Below are positions 1 to 8,567 of a stretch of DNA of 64,000 bases, piece by piece. Within the stretch, counting starts at the first letter, position 1. Each line of letters starts with the position of its first letter. Location: positions 62,001 through 126,000 of the forward strand of contig NZ_CANLYK010000002.1 in NCBI RefSeq assembly GCF_947495325.1, written 5' to 3'. The stretch is from an uncultured Allomuricauda sp. (GTDB lineage Bacteria; Bacteroidota; Bacteroidia; Flavobacteriales; Flavobacteriaceae). The translations under genes were made by a program, and so were the position numbers. The notes beneath the pieces are model-generated. The model saw nothing but the letters and a program-made list of their open reading frames with translations. It ran no database searches and was not told the origin of the DNA.

Positions 1-356
1 TAAGTAAATACACCTACGTTTCGGGAGATATTTCAATTGAAATAGTAATAGCTATCATTGCTATTGTATTTTTTATAATTGGTATTTACATTAACAAAAG
101 AACGCTCCGGAAAAAGAAGCATTCCTCTAATCCCATAGATTTTGACAAGGTAGAACAGCTTGGTATCAGTAAACGGGAATATGAAGTACTGGTTCAAATT
201 TCAAAAGGATTATCCAACAAAGAAATTGCGGATACACTTTTTATATCAGAAAGCACCATTAAGACCCATGTATCCAATCTACTGGTGAAATTGGACGCAA
301 AAAGACGTACCCAAGCCATTCAAAAGGCCAAAGAATTCCAGATTATCCCTTTTTGA
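1..356 (+). CDS. LuxR-type HTH transcriptional regulator with membrane segment (5' partial)
   Basis: The open frame enters from the left edge (first full codon at position 3) and stops at TGA 354-356, so only the C-terminal 117 residues are visible. Residues about 10-31 of the visible part form a strongly hydrophobic membrane helix followed by a Lys/Arg-rich stretch. The last ~65 residues are a LuxR/FixJ-type HTH domain (LSNKEIADTLFISESTIKTH, then VSNLLVKLDAKRRTQAI). It is therefore a probable membrane-anchored DNA-binding regulator. In flavobacteria such genes are often found next to DUF4199 genes, as here. The sensory part and its trigger cannot be judged because the start lies outside the window. 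Confidence 0.85.
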   Translation, partial: SKYTYVSGDISIEIVIAIIAIVFFIIGIYINKRTLRKKKHSSNPIDFDKVEQLGISKREYEVLVQISKGLSNKEIADTLFISESTIKTHVSNLLVKLDAKRRTQAIQKAKEFQIIPF

Positions 357-446
357 TTATCTTATACTGGTGATTTGGTACTTTAGTATGATTACCAATT
401 TTAGGTCATCATTTAATTTTGGACAACAATCAAAAAGCGAACGGTC

Positions 447-953
447 ATGAAAAAAACAGTATTTCGTTTCGGAGTTTATGGTGCCATCACCATTTGCATT
501 CTCTTCTTAATCAGTTGGTTCCTATTGGCTGACCTACCATTTTCAACCCAAGAAATTCTAGGTTATTTATCCATGATTTTATCCTTGGGTTTTGTTTATT
601 TTGGAATCAAGCATTTTAGGGACAAAGAAAACGGAGGAAATGTAAATTTTAAAAAAGCTTTAATCATTGGAATTCTCATCAGCCTCATCACCGCTGTTGC
701 ATTTGGAATACTTGATGTTTTCTATACTGAGGTAATTAACCCAGATTTTATGGTGGAATATTATAATGCTACCGTTGAGAATATGAGGAATTCATTACCT
801 CCCAATGAATTTGAAGAACAATTGGCAACGATTGAATCCCAAAAGGAAATGTTTTCCAACCCTCTTTTCTCTTTTGCTTTGATGGCAATGACAGTTTTCG
901 TAATCGGATTTATCATTTCCTTAATTTCAGCGCTAATTCTGCAACGAAAATAG
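447..953 (+). CDS. DUF4199 membrane protein
   Basis: A 168-residue integral membrane protein with four predicted helices (about 8-28, 37-55, 74-94 and 143-164). The arrangement, with a KHFRDKENGG-type loop after the second helix and a long soluble loop before the last, is typical of the Bacteroidota DUF4199 family. No enzymatic residues are recognisable and the family has no assigned function. It follows the LuxR regulator by 90 bp and precedes the DUF1801 gene by 7 bp, so it may be co-transcribed with the next two genes. A TAATTTTG sequence at 414-421 fits the Bacteroidota -7 element and is the likely promoter. Confidence 0.85.
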   Translation: MKKTVFRFGVYGAITICILFLISWFLLADLPFSTQEILGYLSMILSLGFVYFGIKHFRDKENGGNVNFKKALIIGILISLITAVAFGILDVFYTEVINPDFMVEYYNATVENMRNSLPPNEFEEQLATIESQKEMFSNPLFSFALMAMTVFVIGFIISLISALILQRK

Positions 954-960
954 TTTAGTT

Positions 961-1419
961 ATGACAATTGACGCCAAAACTCCGGATGAATACATAAGCA
1001 AACTGCCCGAAGACCGAAAAGCTGCGGTTGCTAATTTGCGACAAACTATCAAATCGAATCTGCCAGCTGGGTTTGAGGAATGTATTAGCTATAAAATGAT
1101 AGGCTATGTTGTTCCCCACTCATTTTATCCAAAGGGATATCACTGCGACCCCAAATTACCCCTTCCCTTTATAAATATAGCCTCGCAAAAGAATTTTGTG
1201 GCATTGTACCATTCAGGTATTTATGCGGACAACACATTGTTGGATTGGTTTGTTGGCGAGTATCCCAAGCATGTAAAAACTAAATTGGATATGGGAAAAA
1301 GCTGTATTCGATTTAAAAAAATGGAACACATCCCTTACGACCTTATTGCTGAGCTATGTCAAAAAATGACACCCAAAGCATGGGTTGAACTGTACGAGAA
1401 AAATATAAAACGAAAATAG
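961..1419 (+). CDS. DUF1801 domain protein (YdhG/YjbR-like fold)
   Basis: A 152-residue soluble protein opening with TPDEYISKLPEDRKAAVANL and carrying the conserved core of the DUF1801 family (EECISYKMIGYVVP, then FINIASQKNFVALYHSGIY). Family members are small cytosolic proteins. A Bacillus relative was linked to iron handling (frataxin-like), but no metal ligands are obvious here, so function stays open. It starts 7 bp after DUF4199 and ends 5 bp before the VOC gene, which suggests a small operon. Confidence 0.85.
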   Translation: MTIDAKTPDEYISKLPEDRKAAVANLRQTIKSNLPAGFEECISYKMIGYVVPHSFYPKGYHCDPKLPLPFINIASQKNFVALYHSGIYADNTLLDWFVGEYPKHVKTKLDMGKSCIRFKKMEHIPYDLIAELCQKMTPKAWVELYEKNIKRK

Positions 1420-1424
1420 ATTAC

Positions 1425-1811
1425 ATGAAAAACAGGGTAACAGGATTGGGCGGTTTTTTCTTTAAAACAAAAGATCCAGATGCCATTAAAAAATGGTATA
1501 AGGAGCGACTGGGAATACCAACGGATAAATATGGATGGAGTTTTTGGTGGAAAGATAAGGACGGTAACGATTGTATGACGCAATGGAGTCCCTTTAAAGA
1601 GGATACTGAATATTTTCAGCCCAGCGAGAAACAATTCATGATGAATTTTAGGGTGGAAAATTTGGTGGAACTTTTAGAGGTACTCAAAAAAGAAGGGGTA
1701 ACCGTAGTGGGTGAAATAGAGGAATATGACTACGGGAAATTTGGTTGGATCCTAGATCCCGAAGGCAACAAATTGGAGCTTTGGGAGCCTGTTGATAAAG
1801 CTTTTCTTTAA
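1425..1811 (+). CDS. VOC-superfamily (glyoxalase/bleomycin-resistance fold) protein
   Basis: A 128-residue protein with the paired beta-alpha-beta-beta-beta modules of the vicinal-oxygen-chelate fold. Visible hallmarks are an N-terminal GLGGFFFKTKDPDAIKKWY strand/helix and a C-terminal YGKFGWILDPEGNKLELWEP signature, in which the final Glu is the usual metal ligand. The substrate cannot be inferred: such stand-alone proteins range from dioxygenases to antibiotic-binding proteins and anti-repressors. It is last in the short DUF4199-DUF1801-VOC run. Confidence 0.85.
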   Translation: MKNRVTGLGGFFFKTKDPDAIKKWYKERLGIPTDKYGWSFWWKDKDGNDCMTQWSPFKEDTEYFQPSEKQFMMNFRVENLVELLEVLKKEGVTVVGEIEEYDYGKFGWILDPEGNKLELWEPVDKAFL

Positions 1812-1863
1812 GTATTAAATTATTTGTTACATTTAAGACTAGTTTAACCAACATATTAAAACA

Positions 1864-2265
1864 ATGTCTGAAGAAAACAAAGACTTAGGAGATAAGGCAG
1901 AAGATGCCTTTGACAATGCCAAAGAAGCAGCGGGCGATTTCGCTGATGAAGCCAAGAAAACTGCCAATGAATTTGCCGAGGGAATCAAAAATGCAGGAGG
2001 TGACAACAAAAAAGTACTTGCTGGTGTCCTTGCCATTTTATTGGGCTCTCTAGGCGTGCATAAATTTATTTTAGGGTACAATAAAGAAGGATTTATCCTT
2101 TTAGGGTTTTCCATTGTTGCATATATCCTGGTTTGTCTAGTAATTGGAGCCTTTTTGGTTTGGATTCCAGGTTTAATAGGATTAATAGAAGGTATTATCT
2201 ATTTAACCAAGTCAGACGAGGAATTTTACAACACATACCAGGTAGGAAAAAAGCCTTGGTTCTAA
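1864..2265 (+). CDS. TM2 domain membrane protein
   Basis: A 133-residue protein. The first ~45 residues are a charged, Ala-rich amphipathic helix (YtxH/LEA-like). They are followed by a TM2 domain: a first hydrophobic helix with the LLGSLGVHKFILG motif (GxxGxHxFYLG-like), a short linker, then a second helix rich in Val/Ile/Gly. TM2 proteins sit in the inner membrane and have no firmly known bacterial function. A separate start region with its own spacing and a strong terminator directly behind it make this a monocistronic unit. Confidence 0.85.
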   Translation: MSEENKDLGDKAEDAFDNAKEAAGDFADEAKKTANEFAEGIKNAGGDNKKVLAGVLAILLGSLGVHKFILGYNKEGFILLGFSIVAYILVCLVIGAFLVWIPGLIGLIEGIIYLTKSDEEFYNTYQVGKKPWF

Positions 2266-2272
2266 AAAAATT

Positions 2273-2300
2273 GCCAGAGAAATTTACTCTGGCTTTTTTA
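2273..2300 (+). terminator. Rho-independent terminator after TM2 gene
   Basis: GCCAGAG (2273-2279) pairs perfectly with CTCTGGC (2287-2293) across a 7-nt loop, followed by a T-run. It lies 8 bp after the TM2 stop codon and separates it from the arsenic operon. Confidence 0.85.
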
Positions 2301-2339
2301 TTCACTATTATTATCGTAATATTGCAATATAAAATTAAA

Positions 2340-2354
2340 TGAACATTTAGTTCA
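2340..2354. promoter_or_regulatory. Probable ArsR operator
   Basis: The perfect inverted repeat TGAAC-N5-GTTCA ends 4 bp before the arsR start codon. A second palindrome, ATATTGCAATAT, lies at 2319-2330. Placement between the TM2 terminator and arsR fits autoregulation by an ArsR/SmtB repressor. That ArsR binds here is inference. Confidence 0.5.
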
Positions 2355-2358
2355 TACA

Positions 2359-2682
2359 ATGGGAGCATCCAAAACACATATCTTCTCTACAACCCATAAT
2401 GAGTTGGCGCAAATCGCCAAAGTTTTGGCCCATCCCGCTCGAGTTGCCATTCTGGAATATATAAGTAGGCAAGAGAACTGTATCTGTAATGATTTAGTGG
2501 ATGTAATTGGTCTTGCACAACCTACTATATCCCAACACTTAAACGAAATAAAAAAAATAGGTCTTCTAAAGGGAACCTTTGAGGGCAAGAACCTCTGCTA
2601 TTGTATAAATCAAGAACGTTGGGAAGAATTACAACACTCTTTCAATGCCTTTTTTACTAATATTAATTATAATTGTTGTTAA
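2359..2682 (+). CDS. arsR: ArsR/SmtB-family arsenite-responsive repressor
   Basis: A 107-residue winged-helix protein. Residues 16-40 (ELAQIAKVLAHPARVAILEY) form the typical ArsR dimer/helix start. Cys41-x-Cys43 (NCICNDLV) matches the As(III)-binding site at the start of helix alpha-3 in classical ArsR proteins. The recognition helix follows (LAQPTISQHLNEIKKIGLL). The protein ends in two Cys that may add a ligand. It heads an operon with DUF6428, an N-acetyltransferase and arsenate reductase, which supports arsenic sensing over zinc or another metal. Confidence 0.9.
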   Translation: MGASKTHIFSTTHNELAQIAKVLAHPARVAILEYISRQENCICNDLVDVIGLAQPTISQHLNEIKKIGLLKGTFEGKNLCYCINQERWEELQHSFNAFFTNINYNCC

Positions 2683-2684
2683 TC

Positions 2685-3182
2685 ATGAATACTTCAGAAT
2701 TTTTATCACTATTAAAACAGCATCAAAATAAAAGTTTACTTTTTGAATACACGGACGGAAAATTTGTAGGCGCAAATTATCATATCACTGAAATTAAAAA
2801 TATTATTGTCGATTCTGTTGACTGTGGTGCTGGAACTGATTTTTGGAAAGAAACCATCGTACAATTATGGGAAAGTCCAACGGAAAAAGATAAAAGAGAA
2901 TTTATGTCTGCCTATAAAGCTTTGGCAATTCTAAACAAAGTTGATGGAATAAAGCCTATGGTACGAGATGCCGAAATAAAGTTTGAATATAGCAATTCAG
3001 CTTTTCACACTGCTCAGCTCTTTGTAAATGATTATACCATGGATGAACAAGCTTTGGTCATAAAACTTTCTGTGGAAAAAACAGATTGCAAGGCAAAGGA
3101 AACGTGTGGAATAACTGATACTTCCAAAGAAACTATTAATCAACCCGCAGCCTGTTGTACTCCAGAAAGTGGCTGCTGCTAA
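2685..3182 (+). CDS. DUF6428-like Cys-rich protein of the arsenic operon
   Basis: A 165-residue protein from ATG 2685, chosen because an upstream in-frame TTG would run into the arsR stop. The N-terminal ~135 residues resemble the Bacteroidota DUF6428 family that accompanies arsR genes. The C-terminus carries a cluster of cysteines (KAKETCG, then ACCTPESGCC), suggestive of thiol metalloid binding or transfer. The family has no proven function. The gene lies 2 bp after arsR and 9 bp before the acetyltransferase. A role as an arsenite-binding accessory protein is inference from the context and the Cys tail. Confidence 0.7.
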   Translation: MNTSEFLSLLKQHQNKSLLFEYTDGKFVGANYHITEIKNIIVDSVDCGAGTDFWKETIVQLWESPTEKDKREFMSAYKALAILNKVDGIKPMVRDAEIKFEYSNSAFHTAQLFVNDYTMDEQALVIKLSVEKTDCKAKETCGITDTSKETINQPAACCTPESGCC

Positions 3183-3191
3183 CAAGTTCGT

Positions 3192-3683
3192 ATGAATGTC
3201 CGTGAAATGAAAGCTTCAGATTGGGACGAAGTTTCCAAAATATATGCCGAAGGCGTATCAACAGGTTTTGCAACCTTTGAGCAGAACATTCCTAATTTTG
3301 AAGATTGGGATGCCGCACATCTGCAACAATGTAGATTGATTGCTGAAGAAGATGGTACGATTCTAGGTTGGGCAGCGTTGTCCCCTGTTTCAAGTCGATG
3401 TGTTTATGGAGGGGTTGGAGAAGTGAGTGTTTATATTGCATCCAATAGTAGGGGAAAAGGGATTGGCAAGATGCTTTTGGAACAACTTATCCTTGAAAGT
3501 GAAAAAGCTGGTCTTTGGACCATCCAATCGGGTATTTTTCCTGAAAACCAAGCAAGCATCAAGCTGCATAAAAAAGTTGGTTTTCGCTTTATTGGAAAAC
3601 GTGAACGAATTGGAAAAACAAAGGACGGTGTTTGGAAAGATAATCTGTTATTTGAAAAACGAAGTAATACAGTAGGAACCTAA
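3192..3683 (+). CDS. GNAT N-acetyltransferase, ArsN1/phosphinothricin-acetyltransferase-like
   Basis: A 163-residue single-domain GNAT protein. It has the acetyl-CoA loop (SRGKGIGKMLL) after the VSVYI strand and the C-terminal SGIFPENQASIKLHKKVGF signature typical of phosphinothricin acetyltransferases and their relatives. In arsenic operons this group includes ArsN1, which acetylates the amino group of the arsenical antibiotic arsinothricin. The position between arsR and arsC supports that role, but other amino-acid analogues are possible substrates. Confidence 0.8.
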   Translation: MNVREMKASDWDEVSKIYAEGVSTGFATFEQNIPNFEDWDAAHLQQCRLIAEEDGTILGWAALSPVSSRCVYGGVGEVSVYIASNSRGKGIGKMLLEQLILESEKAGLWTIQSGIFPENQASIKLHKKVGFRFIGKRERIGKTKDGVWKDNLLFEKRSNTVGT

Positions 3684-3687
3684 CAAA

Positions 3688-4317
3688 ATGGAAATAAAAA
3701 AGTCAGTATTATATGCTGAAATTGAAACTACTATTGGGTCACTCGATACGAAAAGTATTTCAAAAGCCCGAAGAGAGATTCTTCAACCATTGGTTACGTA
3801 CATAAAAAATAAGATTGCACAACAACAGCCCATCAACTTAAACTTTATTTGTACACATAATTCAAGAAGGAGTCATTTGTCCCAAGTTTGGGCCCAAACC
3901 ATCGCTAGCTATCTTGGTCTTGGAAATGTTACATGCTATTCCGGAGGAACGGAAGCTACAGCCTTATTCCCAATAGCTGCTGAAACACTTGAAAGCACAG
4001 GTTTTCGAATAAGAAAACTTTCAGAAACTGAAAATCCTGTTTACAGTATCAAATACGCTGAAACCGAACATCCGATTATAGGATTCTCAAAAACTTATGA
4101 TGACGATTTTAATCCCAAACATGGTTTTGGAGCTATAATGACCTGCGATTCTGCCAACGAAGCTTGTCCCATGGTAAGTGGAGCAGACGAACGGTTTCCA
4201 ATCACGTATAAGGATCCCAAAGCCTTTGACGGGACACCTCAGCAAGCAGAAAAATATAGGGAAAGAAGTCTGCAGATTGCCATGGAATTGTTTTATGTAT
4301 TTTCCCAAGTAGGCTAA
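3688..4317 (+). CDS. arsC: Thioredoxin-coupled-type arsenate reductase (low-molecular-weight phosphatase fold)
   Basis: A 209-residue protein of the LMW tyrosine-phosphatase fold. The P-loop is CTHNSRRS (residues 55-62, CX5R). A second pair of cysteines with six residues between (Cys153 and Cys160 in MTCDSANEACPMV) matches the Cys82/Cys89 relay of staphylococcal ArsC, and a DP motif near residue 176 supplies the general acid. These features favour arsenate reduction over protein dephosphorylation. It is much longer than classical ArsC (~130 residues): there are about 45 extra N-terminal residues and a longer stretch between P-loop and relay. No ArsB/Acr3 arsenite pump follows; the operon ends here. 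Confidence 0.85.
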   Translation: MEIKKSVLYAEIETTIGSLDTKSISKARREILQPLVTYIKNKIAQQQPINLNFICTHNSRRSHLSQVWAQTIASYLGLGNVTCYSGGTEATALFPIAAETLESTGFRIRKLSETENPVYSIKYAETEHPIIGFSKTYDDDFNPKHGFGAIMTCDSANEACPMVSGADERFPITYKDPKAFDGTPQQAEKYRERSLQIAMELFYVFSQVG

Positions 4318-4412
4318 TTGAACTGATTGTACAGCAATCCAACAAAACTCTTGATTGGGAATTCAAATTACATTTTTCCTTAAAATATTGTACTAGGTAA
4401 ACCAAAAAACAC

Positions 4413-5423
4413 CTAGTCCACATTGTTGTTGCCGTACGCATAATCTGCTGGCAGCATACTTCCCACTCGATGAATCCCCATGACTCCACCTATCTCTATG
4501 CTATCTGGAGGCAAGAAAATACCATATGAATCTACAAAGATGGGATTCGTTATCACTTTTATAAGTGACGATTTTCCCTTGTATAAAACCCCTAAATTTT
4601 CGATTTTCTGCTCGGCCACCAACATACCTTCTTCCAATTGGTGTGAGTACGCAACATTTTCTGAAATTATACTTCCTCTTTGAAACAACTGATAACCTTC
4701 CTCTGTAAGTCTTGATTCATACATTGACCGGAAAAAATGCAATAATGAACCCAAATAAACTTCATTCCTTAATTCAATCATTCTCTTATCAGGGTTCATT
4801 TCCAAATCTGTAAACTGTGATGTTCCTGCATAATATGATTTGTGCACAGCATCCAAAGTTCCTTCACTATTATGAAATGTAACCTCAAAATCGATAAGGT
4901 GAAATTTTATTTTATACCCAAGTTTTTTGTTAGTGATTTCAATGGGAATATCAGCATATGCATATAGTGTTTTTTTGGATGCCTTATAATAAAGTCGGAT
5001 AACCTCAGGATTTAGTATACTGCTTCTATGGTTGGTCCTACCCAAAAACTCTTTCTTAAAAATACGCATCTTTTTAGCTCTTGACCACGTATCTGGTTCT
5101 AGAACTACGCCTTCCAACTGGGTTACGGCCTCCTCAAGATAAACTTGGTTAAAGGAGGTCTCCGTGCTCTGGATTAATACGGTCTTATAACCCATATATT
5201 GAATTACGAGAGGGCTATTTATTGGGGTTTTACTATCCAATTCAAAAAAACCATTGGTATCCGTGAGGGTGCCTATCGAAGTTCCATCATAGAACACATC
5301 TGCTCCAACAATGGGTTCGTCATTGATCTTGGAAACCACCCTACCCTGGACGACATAACTTTGGGAAAAACAAAACACCGGAAAGAAAATAAGAAAAAGA
5401 AAAGAGTAGCATAGTCTTGACAT
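4413..5423 (-). CDS. CarboxypepD_reg-like secreted/outer-membrane-associated protein
   Basis: A 336-residue protein with a Sec signal peptide (cleavage likely after CFS, residue ~20). A carboxypeptidase-regulatory-like beta-sandwich follows at about residues 25-105 (VQGRVVSKINDEPIVGADVF, then TDTNGFFEL and QYMGYKT). This is the domain found at the N-terminus of SusC/TonB-linked and DUF5686 proteins. The remaining ~220 residues contain no recognisable catalytic motif. Its start codon directly abuts the stop of the acyltransferase gene (no intergenic base), so both are probably one transcript. It likely acts in the periplasm or at the outer membrane. Confidence 0.75.
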   Translation of the reverse strand: MSRLCYSFLFLIFFPVFCFSQSYVVQGRVVSKINDEPIVGADVFYDGTSIGTLTDTNGFFELDSKTPINSPLVIQYMGYKTVLIQSTETSFNQVYLEEAVTQLEGVVLEPDTWSRAKKMRIFKKEFLGRTNHRSSILNPEVIRLYYKASKKTLYAYADIPIEITNKKLGYKIKFHLIDFEVTFHNSEGTLDAVHKSYYAGTSQFTDLEMNPDKRMIELRNEVYLGSLLHFFRSMYESRLTEEGYQLFQRGSIISENVAYSHQLEEGMLVAEQKIENLGVLYKGKSSLIKVITNPIFVDSYGIFLPPDSIEIGGVMGIHRVGSMLPADYAYGNNNVD

Positions 5424-7226
5424 CTAATCAAGATTTAAATGTTTACGCTCCAACTCAGCCTGAAACTCTTCCATAACGGGCTTAACGGTACTTTCAGGTA
5501 AATCGGCAATTTTAATATACATCAATCCGTCCACGGAATTGTTGAATAAAGGATCAACATTGAATGCAACCACTTTTGCATTTTGTTTGATGTATTTTTT
5601 AATCAATACAGGTAACCGAAGACTTCCAGGCTCCACTTCATTGATTAACCTATCAAACTTGTTCAAATCCGCTTGGGTGTCATCAAAAATAAATTCTTTA
5701 TCAGCGTCTTTTAATTGAACCTTAAATTCCTTTTTGGGCCTTACATATTGGGCCACATAGGGGTCCCAATAATTGGATTTCATAAATTCAATCATCAAGG
5801 ATTTTGAAAAATTTGAGAACTGGTTGCTTATACTAACCCCGCCAATTAAATATTTATGTTCTGGATGCCTTAATGTGGTATGTACAATACCTTTCCATAA
5901 TAGAAACAAAGGCATGGGTTTTTGTTGATACTCTTTCACTATATATGCCCTTCCCATCTCAATAGATCGCTCCATCATACCATATAACTCTGGTTCAAAA
6001 CGAAACAAATCCTGTAGATAAAAACCATCTATACCGTATTCCTGAAAAATTTGTGAGCCCAACCCCATTCGATAGGCCCCTACAATGCATTTTTCTTCAT
6101 CGTCCCAAAGGAAAAGATGATGGTAATACGAATCAAATTTGTCAAGATCAATGGCATTATTGGTCCCCTCGCCCACTTCACGAAAGGTAATCTCCCGTTG
6201 CCTACCTATCTCATTTAATATAAAGGGCATATCTTTTTGCTGCGCCAAATAGACCTCGTAGTTTTTGCTCTGCAGCATTCGGCAATCTTTTTCCCTCAAC
6301 TTTTCAATTTCACCTTCCAATACTTCCGAGCCAACTGCGGTAGCAATTTTTTTTGGAGGTTTAGGAATCTTTAAAGTGGTAGGCACCTTGTCTATCAACC
6401 TTTCTTTCTCAAAGGCGTTGGCCAAGAGATATGTTTTTTTTCGTAATAATTCGGTAAAGGATTCCAAAGTCTCCTCTTCTTTTTGGGTATTCACGGAAAT
6501 GGGCTGACCAATACGGACTTTAATGGGCCTCTTTCTTTGTGTGGTTACTTCGGAGGGTAACTTGGCTGTCCTGAAAACATCATTGATCTTGGACAATCTA
6601 TAAAACAATCGGCTGTTTCGGGCATGAAAGTAAATAGGTACAATGGGCACCTCGGCCTTACGTATGAGTTTGATTGCAGCTTCTTCCCAAGGTTTGTCCA
6701 CTACCAGTTTTCCATCTTTATACGTAGAAACCTCCCCAGCTGGGAAAATTCCCAAAGGATGTCCATTCCTGAGGTGCAAGAGTGCATTTTTAAATCCCAT
6801 TATGCTGCTTTTGGCATCCTTATGGCTCTCAAAAGGATTTACCGGCATAATGTAGGGTTTCATGGGTTCAATTCGATTCAACAGAAAGTTCGCAATTATT
6901 TTAAAGTCATCACGTTCCTTAAGCATGAGCTTTAACAACAATACGCCATCTATTCCACCCAGTGGGTGATTGCTTATGGTAATATACGGTCCGGATTTTG
7001 GAAGTCTTTTAAAATCTTCCTCAGGAATATCAAAATCAATTTCATAATGCACCAAAATAGTGTTTAGAAAATCTAATCCAGCCAGCTGTTTATTTTTATC
7101 GTAAAACCTATTTATGGATGTAATCTTGGTAGCTACCATTAAAAGCCACGCTATAAAAGTCCCTAAAAAGCCATACTTGTCAAGATTAATGACTTTTGCT
7201 ACCTCTTTCGCAGAAACCAACCCCAT
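5424..7226 (-). CDS. olsF: Bifunctional OlsF-like aminolipid synthase: PlsC-type + GNAT-type acyltransferase
   Basis: A 600-residue fusion. The N-terminal half is a lysophospholipid-acyltransferase (PlsC) domain with SNHPLGGIDG (residues 85-94) and the FPAGEVS block. The C-terminal half (about 330-560) is an OlsB-like acyl-ACP-dependent N-acyltransferase of the GNAT fold (FREVGEGTNNAIDLDKFDSY, then VGAYRMGLG and the ELGR-like SIEMGRAYI). This layout matches OlsF, which makes ornithine lipids through N- and O-acylation in one polypeptide and is known from Serratia and Flavobacterium. A glycine-lipid or other amino-acid lipid product cannot be excluded. It acts at the inner membrane. The gene symbol is by analogy. 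Confidence 0.75.
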   Translation of the reverse strand: MGLVSAKEVAKVINLDKYGFLGTFIAWLLMVATKITSINRFYDKNKQLAGLDFLNTILVHYEIDFDIPEEDFKRLPKSGPYITISNHPLGGIDGVLLLKLMLKERDDFKIIANFLLNRIEPMKPYIMPVNPFESHKDAKSSIMGFKNALLHLRNGHPLGIFPAGEVSTYKDGKLVVDKPWEEAAIKLIRKAEVPIVPIYFHARNSRLFYRLSKINDVFRTAKLPSEVTTQRKRPIKVRIGQPISVNTQKEEETLESFTELLRKKTYLLANAFEKERLIDKVPTTLKIPKPPKKIATAVGSEVLEGEIEKLREKDCRMLQSKNYEVYLAQQKDMPFILNEIGRQREITFREVGEGTNNAIDLDKFDSYYHHLFLWDDEEKCIVGAYRMGLGSQIFQEYGIDGFYLQDLFRFEPELYGMMERSIEMGRAYIVKEYQQKPMPLFLLWKGIVHTTLRHPEHKYLIGGVSISNQFSNFSKSLMIEFMKSNYWDPYVAQYVRPKKEFKVQLKDADKEFIFDDTQADLNKFDRLINEVEPGSLRLPVLIKKYIKQNAKVVAFNVDPLFNNSVDGLMYIKIADLPESTVKPVMEEFQAELERKHLNLD

Positions 7227-7305
7227 ATACTTTCTTTTTAGGTAGACGTAAAGATAGAAAATTACAGGTATTGGGAAATTAATTCCCGCTGTTGTTAAAG
7301 CAACT

Positions 7306-8556
7306 CTATTTCACCACCAATTGAACAGTCTCTTTTCCATGTTGTTCCACAAGAACCGACCTTCCATTTTGAAGGGATTTTACAGCTTTATCATCAAAAT
7401 GTCTAATAGTATAAAGTGAAACGTCTTCATGGCAAACGACCTTGAATTTTCGCTTCAATTCATTGAGCATTGTTTCCAGACCGTTAAACTTATTGTCCAA
7501 ACAAACTGAAAAACTAATCGCCGAGTTTTGAATTAAATCAACCTTCATCCGATGATCATGGAACATCTTAAAGATCTCACTAATATTGTTTTCCACAATA
7601 AATGAAAAATCCAATGATGATAGTTTTAAAAGCACTTGGTTCTTTTTTACTATAAAGCAAGGAACCTTAGGAGATATGCCTATGCCTTTTCCAACAGTAG
7701 TGCCTTCTCCTGTTGGGTTGATAAAGGATTTTACATGCAGTGGTATTTCTTTTCTTTGAAGTGGTTGAAGCGTTTTTGGGTGAATTACCGAAGCTCCGTA
7801 AAAAGCCAATTCTATGGCTTCCCGATAGGAAATATAATCTAACAATTGAGCTTCCTCAAAGTTTCTTGGGTCAGCATTTAAAACTCCCGGAACATCCTTC
7901 CAGATGGTCACCGAGTCAGCATTGAGGCAATATCCCAAAATTGCAGCTGTATAATCGGACCCTTCCCTTCCCAACGTAGTGGTAAAATTATTATCATCAC
8001 TTCCCAAAAACCCTTGGGAAATATTCAATTTTGTCATATCCACTTTAGTGGAAACTTCTTTTTGGGTTCGTTCCCAATTCACACTTGCATCCCTGTAGCT
8101 GTTATTCGTTTTAATTAGACCCCGAATATCTTGCCAAACATTGGGTATTCCAACTTCTTTTAAATACTCACTCACAATAGTAGTGGAAACCAATTCACCA
8201 TAACCCACCACTTGATCATATACAAAGGCATTCTTTGGCGACTTGTTCCTCAATAAAAAACTCTTGGTTTCCTCAAAAAGGGCTTTCACCTTTCCATATA
8301 CTTCATGGCTTTTGTTTTGGAATAAATCTGATACTATACTTTGGTGATAATCTATAACCTCTTGCAGTGAAGTTGAAACAGACTGTTTATCCTTAAAATA
8401 TGCAGCTATCACTTTTTCCATGGCATTTGTGGTCTTGCCCATGGCAGAAATAATTACAAAAGTGTCTTCATGACCCACCTCTTGCAATACCTTTACAACA
8501 TTCTTAACTCCATTTGCATCTTTAACGGATGCCCCTCCGAATTTAAAAACTCTCAT
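7306..8556 (-). CDS. lysC: Aspartate kinase (monofunctional)
   Basis: A 416-residue protein. It has the N-terminal KFGGASV nucleotide/aspartate motif at residues 5-11, a FVIISAMGKTTNAME strand, GREGSDYTAA in the middle and C-terminal ACT repeats from about residue 300. It phosphorylates L-aspartate as the first step toward lysine (diaminopimelate), threonine and methionine. No homoserine dehydrogenase domain is attached. It lies 11 bp downstream of the GNAT gene on the same strand, and the ACT domains suggest feedback inhibition by an end-product amino acid. Confidence 0.92.
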   Translation of the reverse strand: MRVFKFGGASVKDANGVKNVVKVLQEVGHEDTFVIISAMGKTTNAMEKVIAAYFKDKQSVSTSLQEVIDYHQSIVSDLFQNKSHEVYGKVKALFEETKSFLLRNKSPKNAFVYDQVVGYGELVSTTIVSEYLKEVGIPNVWQDIRGLIKTNNSYRDASVNWERTQKEVSTKVDMTKLNISQGFLGSDDNNFTTTLGREGSDYTAAILGYCLNADSVTIWKDVPGVLNADPRNFEEAQLLDYISYREAIELAFYGASVIHPKTLQPLQRKEIPLHVKSFINPTGEGTTVGKGIGISPKVPCFIVKKNQVLLKLSSLDFSFIVENNISEIFKMFHDHRMKVDLIQNSAISFSVCLDNKFNGLETMLNELKRKFKVVCHEDVSLYTIRHFDDKAVKSLQNGRSVLVEQHGKETVQLVVK

Positions 8557-8567
8557 TTAAAACTCTT

